This document shows positions 33,626 to 37,816 of a DNA stretch of 37,816 nucleotides, in pieces. The stretch spans positions 1 to 37,816 of the forward strand of contig CBDCUC010000036.1 in assembly GCA_965222485.1 (NCBI GenBank), written 5' to 3'. A model generated the notes under the pieces. It worked only from the letters and a program-made list of their open reading frames with translations. It searched no databases and was not told the DNA's origin. Position numbers and translations under genes: made by a program. The first letter of the stretch is position 1. Each line of letters starts with the position of its first letter. The stretch comes from CBDCUC01 sp965222485. Its GTDB lineage: Bacteria > Pseudomonadota > Alphaproteobacteria > Rhizobiales > Hyphomicrobiaceae.

Positions 33626-36600
33626 TCACTCTATTAATTCGACAGTAGACCTGTACAGCTCGATTGCTGTGTGCCACCACCCCTTAAGTGAAAAAAAACC
33701 ATTCTGCACACAAGGATTTATCGCAAAAGGATCCTTTTTATCCAGGTCTCGAAAGACAGGAATATCGAGCTCAGAAGACGTAAAAGTGTGGGCTCCCTTA
33801 AGAGCCCGCTCGCAGGAGAATTGCCTTATATCGTCGGAATTGCGTGCAACGCCGGACGATACATCCCAAAGTCGCGCATTTCCGTCTTCTAATGCAAATA
33901 TTATAGCCTTTTCCGCAGGATGAAATGCTACATCCCGAATGGGCGCACTATGGCCTTTACTCATAGCCATAAGCGTACCGGTTCTTGCGTCCCAGAGTCC
34001 AACCGAACGATCATTTGACGCCGTGGCGACTAACCCACCATCTTTGCTAAATGTGGCTCTGAAAACGATGTCTTTGTGTCCGCGTAAGATAGCAACGGAT
34101 TCTCCTGATGTCGCATCCCAAATACGAGCGGTTCCGTCATACGATGATGTTAATAGAAACTTATCGTCAGAGCTATATGTTGCGTAAGTTACTTTGCTTT
34201 CATGGCCCCGAAACGTGATCAGCGGCGCTCCAGTGCTAGCGTCCCAAGATCTTGCCAGTCCATCAGTGGAAGCCGTTACAATTTGTGACAGATCATTGCT
34301 AAGTTGAATTGCCCACGATCCTAAATGGCGGCTTCTAGCCACAGAAACAATTTCCGTTGTGGATCCGTCAAAAACTTTTGCGGAACCATCATTGTACATA
34401 ACTGCCACTCGCTTCCCGTCCCGGCCAACGGCTACCGAATTTGCTCGAGCACCGTCATGACAGTACTCCTTGACAAGTGCCGTGGACTGGGTGCTCCAAG
34501 AATTCACGCATGTATCCCAGGCAAAGTACATACGCGGTTCGCTTGCCGGACCAAAATATGCCCCCAAGGGCTGCCCGCCGACACCTTCGGACATTGCGAC
34601 CTTCTTACCTGTCCAAGGATTCCAAATGCTAGACGCTCTATCCAATGAAGAAATCAACAATCGTTCTCCGTTTGGGCTGAATCGGACCGTGAGAAGACCG
34701 TGTTCGTGACCCAAGAATTTTGTAAAAAATTTGCTCCGTGGATTGCTTCGTCGTGCTTGCCAGATGCGGGCAGCTTTATCTAGTGAGGCAGTTACGATAA
34801 AAGAGCCGTCGTGGCTAAATTTAGCTGTCGAGAGCTCTTCCCTGTGTCCAACAAGTGAAGAAATGAGTAGCCCTGACCGTGGGTTCCAGACACGAGCGGT
34901 CCCGTCTTTTGATGAGGAGACTATGAGTGACCCATCAGGATTGAATCTTGTTGTGTGAAGCCAATCGCTATGACCCCGAAGCACGAACAATTGCGTGCCT
35001 TTTTGTGCATCCCAAATGCGAGCAGTCGAATCTTCCGAACCAGTCACCACCATCGACCCGTCTCTGCTGAAGTCCGCATCTGTGATTGGTGCACTGTGTC
35101 CTGTCAGAGTAGCGATCGTCCTTGCCGACTTCAAATCCCATATCTTGGCCGTATGATCCGACGATGCTGATAGCACATGATGTCCATCTGCGCTGAATCT
35201 GGCGGTAGTAATTGGTTCGGTATGTCCGTCAAGTACCGCAATCTGCTGCCCAGTGAAAAAGTCCCAAACTCTTGCGGTATTGTCTCCTGCCCCGGTGAGC
35301 AAAAAACGTCCATCAGGACTTATATCAATAGCCCGTATATGTCCCTGGATATTCTCTCCTTGCAAACTTACAATTCCGGTGTGCCCTTCCATCGTGGCCG
35401 AAAGCTTGCCTGTCAGAGCTTCAAAAACCTGTGCCCGCAGACCATTTGCAATAGCAAGATGCTTGCCGTCTGGTGAAAAAGTGATTGAAACAAAACGTGA
35501 TCCATCTTTCTCAAGTTCAATCGTTTGCTCGCCGGTAATGGCCGACCAGACTCGCACTGTGCTCGGCGAGGACGAAGCAACGTACTTTCCATCAGGACTG
35601 AAAACGATTGCGCCAACTGTTTCTTCGTGGCGTTTGAATATAGAAACCTCTTGTGCTGTTTCGGTTCGCCACACTCGTATAGTTTGATCGAATGAAGCCG
35701 TGGCTACTAGCTTTCCATCAGGGCTGATTGCCACGTCTGTCAGCCACGCTGTATGTCCTTGTAATTTAGCCCTAAGTCGGTTCTGAATTATCGCACCCTT
35801 TAACTTGGCCTCCAATTCCTCAGACCATGGAGCGAGAATATTTCCTTTCCCAGTTGGTAATCCATGCAATGCATAACGGATTGCCCTTTCGTTATCGCCC
35901 TCGTCCATTGCCTGCTGCGCAAGCGTCGTGAAAACCAAGGCTTCGCGTTTCGCAACAGCTCGCGTTTGCAACATAGATAGAAAGGCTCCAACAGCCAGCA
36001 CTAGGCTGATACCAAGCAACGACCAAGCCACTCGCCGTTGCAACTTCTTGGTTCGCTCAATCTGTCTTTGTTCGGCAATATTTCGTTCACGCTGATTCTC
36101 ACGACTTAATTGAATGAAACGCGACTGAGCATCGGTCAAAGACGGAGCATAACGTGGACGGCTCGTGGCCCAAAGTTCGGCGTTTTCGAGTTCTATACCG
36201 CGAATTAACGCATCATCGGATTTACCAACGACGACCCATCTTTCTGCTAGTGCAGCTAGTCGGGTATGCTGTTTGAGCCAACCCGTATCTCTATTCAAAG
36301 TATCGACGAGTTTCTGGAGGTGATCTATAAGGGTGAATAGGCCTTCGGCTGGTAAGAGGTGGATTTTTCCAATTGCCTTCGGAATTAAGGAAATTTCTGT
36401 GTCGCGGATCTTGATCGGGATGAGGCGCTTCTTTAGGTCCCCAACCAGTCCCAGCTCCCAGTTACACCAATCAGACCTGATCGAGTCGGGCGAAACGAGC
36501 CAGATCACGGTATCTGAGCCTCGGATGAAATCGCCTAGTTCCTTCTGCCACTCCTCACCGTAAGGCAGATCACGTCGGTCGATTAACACCTGAAAGCCTT

Positions 36601-36700
36601 CTTGTTCGAGCGCTATGACCAGTTGGTCCGCAAATGCCAAGTCGCTACGCGAGTATGAAATAAATACTCTGAGTTTCGATTCATCGTTTGAAACCGGCAT
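33626..36700 (-). CDS. TIR - transmembrane - WD40 protein
   Basis: The 1024-residue protein starts at an ATG with AGGGG six bases upstream. A TIR domain spans about 10-135: VFISYSRSDLAFADQLVIAL, DRRDLPYGEEWQKELGDFI, SDWCNWELG, whose Glu82 is the expected NAD-cleavage residue. A coiled coil follows (about 197-223, RENQRERNIAEQRQIERTKK), then one transmembrane helix (about 225-245, WSLLGISLVLAVGAFLSML) and a short helical part. From about 312 to 980 there are about fifteen WD40 repeats (for example GHTAWLTDVAISPDGKLVAT; RIWDAQKG; RLWDVSSG), enough for two propellers. There is no ATPase domain. TIR sensors coupled to WD40 repeats occur in bacterial signalling and defence; here the propellers would face the other side of the membrane from the TIR domain, or be cytoplasmic if the helix is not inserted. 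Confidence 0.9.
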   Translation of the reverse strand: MPVSNDESKLRVFISYSRSDLAFADQLVIALEQEGFQVLIDRRDLPYGEEWQKELGDFIRGSDTVIWLVSPDSIRSDWCNWELGLVGDLKKRLIPIKIRDTEISLIPKAIGKIHLLPAEGLFTLIDHLQKLVDTLNRDTGWLKQHTRLAALAERWVVVGKSDDALIRGIELENAELWATSRPRYAPSLTDAQSRFIQLSRENQRERNIAEQRQIERTKKLQRRVAWSLLGISLVLAVGAFLSMLQTRAVAKREALVFTTLAQQAMDEGDNERAIRYALHGLPTGKGNILAPWSEELEAKLKGAIIQNRLRAKLQGHTAWLTDVAISPDGKLVATASFDQTIRVWRTETAQEVSIFKRHEETVGAIVFSPDGKYVASSSPSTVRVWSAITGEQTIELEKDGSRFVSITFSPDGKHLAIANGLRAQVFEALTGKLSATMEGHTGIVSLQGENIQGHIRAIDISPDGRFLLTGAGDNTARVWDFFTGQQIAVLDGHTEPITTARFSADGHHVLSASSDHTAKIWDLKSARTIATLTGHSAPITDADFSRDGSMVVTGSEDSTARIWDAQKGTQLFVLRGHSDWLHTTRFNPDGSLIVSSSKDGTARVWNPRSGLLISSLVGHREELSTAKFSHDGSFIVTASLDKAARIWQARRSNPRSKFFTKFLGHEHGLLTVRFSPNGERLLISSLDRASSIWNPWTGKKVAMSEGVGGQPLGAYFGPASEPRMYFAWDTCVNSWSTQSTALVKEYCHDGARANSVAVGRDGKRVAVMYNDGSAKVFDGSTTEIVSVARSRHLGSWAIQLSNDLSQIVTASTDGLARSWDASTGAPLITFRGHESKVTYATYSSDDKFLLTSSYDGTARIWDATSGESVAILRGHKDIVFRATFSKDGGLVATASNDRSVGLWDARTGTLMAMSKGHSAPIRDVAFHPAEKAIIFALEDGNARLWDVSSGVARNSDDIRQFSCERALKGAHTFTSSELDIPVFRDLDKKDPFAINPCVQNGFFSLKGWWHTAIELYRSTVELIE

Positions 36701-36715
36701 TTGTTACCCCTAAAA

Positions 36716-36771
36716 GTGATTCAAGTATTATCACATTGCAGTCGCTAGGCGCACCTGGGAAAACAGGTGCG
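36716..36771. promoter_or_regulatory. Dyad and hairpin upstream of the TIR-WD40 gene
   Basis: GTGAT (36716-36720) and ATCAC (36730-36734) form a short dyad just upstream of the ribosome site of the gene. Further upstream CGCACCTG (36750-36757) and CAGGTGCG (36764-36771) are a perfect 8-bp stem with loop GGAAAA. These could be operator and attenuator or an upstream terminator. Confidence 0.4.
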
Positions 36772-37092
36772 AATTCTGCAAATAGCCCGTTGCCTCCGCG
36801 CCCTCTCCGACGCATTCAAAATATAACCGGACGGCGTTCGGAACGGCAATCTCCGTGGTCGTCCTCTTCGGCTCCGGGTCAAGATGCGCGGTTGGCGCAG
36901 CGCACTGGGTACGCACGGTATGCCCTCAGCACCGGAAAGTTTGCCTGAACAAGCGGCAATCTTCAGCTTTGCCCTTAGCTCCGGTCGGTTGGCTGCACTG
37001 CAGCGAAACGTCGAAGCGGGCCATTTGCTGCCTCAACCCTATTTGCATAAGCATGTGCAGGCGATGTGCTAGGGTCGCTGAGGAGGCGACCA
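36772..37092. other. Intergenic region before the transglutaminase gene
   Basis: About 320 bp without a supported gene. It contains copy B of the dispersed repeat. No copy of the tRNA-Gln 3' end, which would mark attR, was found here. Confidence 0.5.
36963..37023. repeat. Dispersed repeat, copy B
   Basis: 36986-37023 shares 34 of 38 bases with 27142-27179, including GCAGCGAAACGTCGA. It is about 70 bp upstream of the transglutaminase start. Confidence 0.65.
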
Positions 37093-37816
37093 TTGGCCAA
37101 GCTCGGAATTCACCACCGGACCACCTACACGTACAACAAAGAGCTGAATTTCAGCTCGCACAAGTTGATGCTTCGTCCTCGCGAAAGCCGCAGCCTGCAA
37201 TTGTTGAGTCACGAGGTAGAGGTGACGCCTGCGTCCACTCTCACTTGGGCTCAGGATGTTTTCGGAAATGCTGTGGCAACTGCCGCGTTTCATGAGCCGT
37301 CGGACAGGCTGGTCATTGACAGCGTTGCGGAACTTGAACTCGACGTCGAGCAGTGGCCCGTTTTCAACATTGCGGCCTCTGCCGCAAGTTACCCCTTCTT
37401 GCTCACCGACGATGACATGGTCGACCTTGGAGCATTGAGGCTCCAGGCCTATCTCGACTCCGGAGGGCAACTCCGTGCTTGGGCTCAGGAATTCGTTGCC
37501 GAAACGCCAACCGATACGCTTGTGCTTCTCAAAGACATTAGTCAGGCGATTGCAACGCGTGTAACTTACGAAGTTCGCGAAAACGATGCCGCGCAGACAC
37601 CGGTATGCACACTTGATCGAAACCGCGGTTCTTGTCGGGATCTGGCCGTCCTGTTCGTAGATGCAGTGCGTAGTCTTGGCTTCGGTGCACGAATTGTTTC
37701 GGGGTATCTGCACGATCCCGATCAAAGTTCCGTGGGCACCGAGGACGCAGGATACACTCATGCGTGGGCCGAAGTCTTTGTGCCCGGTGCGGGTTGGATC
37801 ATGTTCGATCCAACCA
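37093..37816 (+). CDS. Transglutaminase-family protein (partial)
   Basis: The gene runs off the right edge. A TTG at 37093 has AGGAGG six bases upstream, and no ATG fits better. The N-terminal beta-rich domain (LGIHHRTTYTYNKELNFSSH, KLMLRPRESRSLQLLSHEVE) is that of bacterial transglutaminase-like proteins. The catalytic core follows: RNRGSCRDLAVLFVDAVRSL gives the Cys, AGYTHAWAEVFVPGAGWIMF the His, and FDPT the Asp. These enzymes act as amidases, proteases or cross-linkers; the substrate is unknown. It is likely the first core gene to the right of the island. Confidence 0.88.
   Translation, partial: MAKLGIHHRTTYTYNKELNFSSHKLMLRPRESRSLQLLSHEVEVTPASTLTWAQDVFGNAVATAAFHEPSDRLVIDSVAELELDVEQWPVFNIAASAASYPFLLTDDDMVDLGALRLQAYLDSGGQLRAWAQEFVAETPTDTLVLLKDISQAIATRVTYEVRENDAAQTPVCTLDRNRGSCRDLAVLFVDAVRSLGFGARIVSGYLHDPDQSSVGTEDAGYTHAWAEVFVPGAGWIMFDPT

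Noticed and set aside
37069..37761. 230-codon ORF opposite the transglutaminase gene
   Set aside because: It is an antisense shadow; the + strand carries the catalytic Cys-His-Asp motifs.

Overview
The window looks like an alphaproteobacterial chromosome, most likely Hyphomicrobiales and perhaps Hyphomicrobiaceae-like. The assignment rests on gene content and protein style: a DUF459 SGNH protein beside an MltB-type transglycosylase, a KpsF/KdsD isomerase, thiS-thiG-thiE, YtoQ, an OmpA protein with a long Ala/Thr/Glu linker, and an alphaproteobacterial-type Zur box. It was made by reading the sequence only; no database search was run.

Layout. (1) 1-6322 is a cell-envelope block: DUF459, an MltB-like transglycosylase, galE, galU and an outer-membrane beta-barrel protein. 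Four of these five are broken by single-base indels, nearly all one-base over-lengths of short homopolymers, while the encoded residues remain well conserved. This looks more like consensus error than old decay, although mltB also carries an in-frame TAG. (2) 6745-20339 is ordinary core genome: kpsF, a small secreted protein, an SPFH/nfeD pair, hemH, a thiS-thiG-thiE-CHAD operon, an OmpA-family protein, ytoQ, a ppx/gppA-rlmE pair and an M15 peptidase. (3) At 20509-20582 a tRNA-Gln(CTG) is followed by a convergent tyrosine integrase and a small excisionase-like HTH gene, marking the left end of an integrated element. No copy of the tRNA 3' end was found before the window ends.

The element or island (about 20.58 to 37.09 kb) is a mosaic. 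Its first 2 kb after the integrase hold little coding sequence but three structured blocks: DnaA-box-like 9-mers with a 17-bp dyad, thirteen ACGCGT hexamers in 212 bp (seven of them in phased 11- and 10-bp steps), and a palindrome identical to a parS site apart from one extra central C. Together these look like a plasmid-type origin/partition region with no rep or par gene nearby. Then come an NLR-like DUF4062/P-loop protein with a translationally coupled 37-codon ORF, an IS110 remnant, a zinc-limitation cassette (zur, a CobW/COG0523 GTPase and DUF1826, with a Zur operator between the divergent arms), a 44-codon rtcB tail left as a recombination scar, four genes of unknown function embedded in hairpins and dispersed short repeats, and a 1024-residue TIR-transmembrane-WD40 protein. 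A transglutaminase-family gene runs off the right edge.

The two large signalling proteins (DUF4062-ATPase and TIR-WD40) have architectures used in bacterial immune sensing, so the island may carry defence cargo. The least explained parts are the parS/ACGCGT/DnaA-box region and the hairpin-rich segment at 30.2-33.5 kb.
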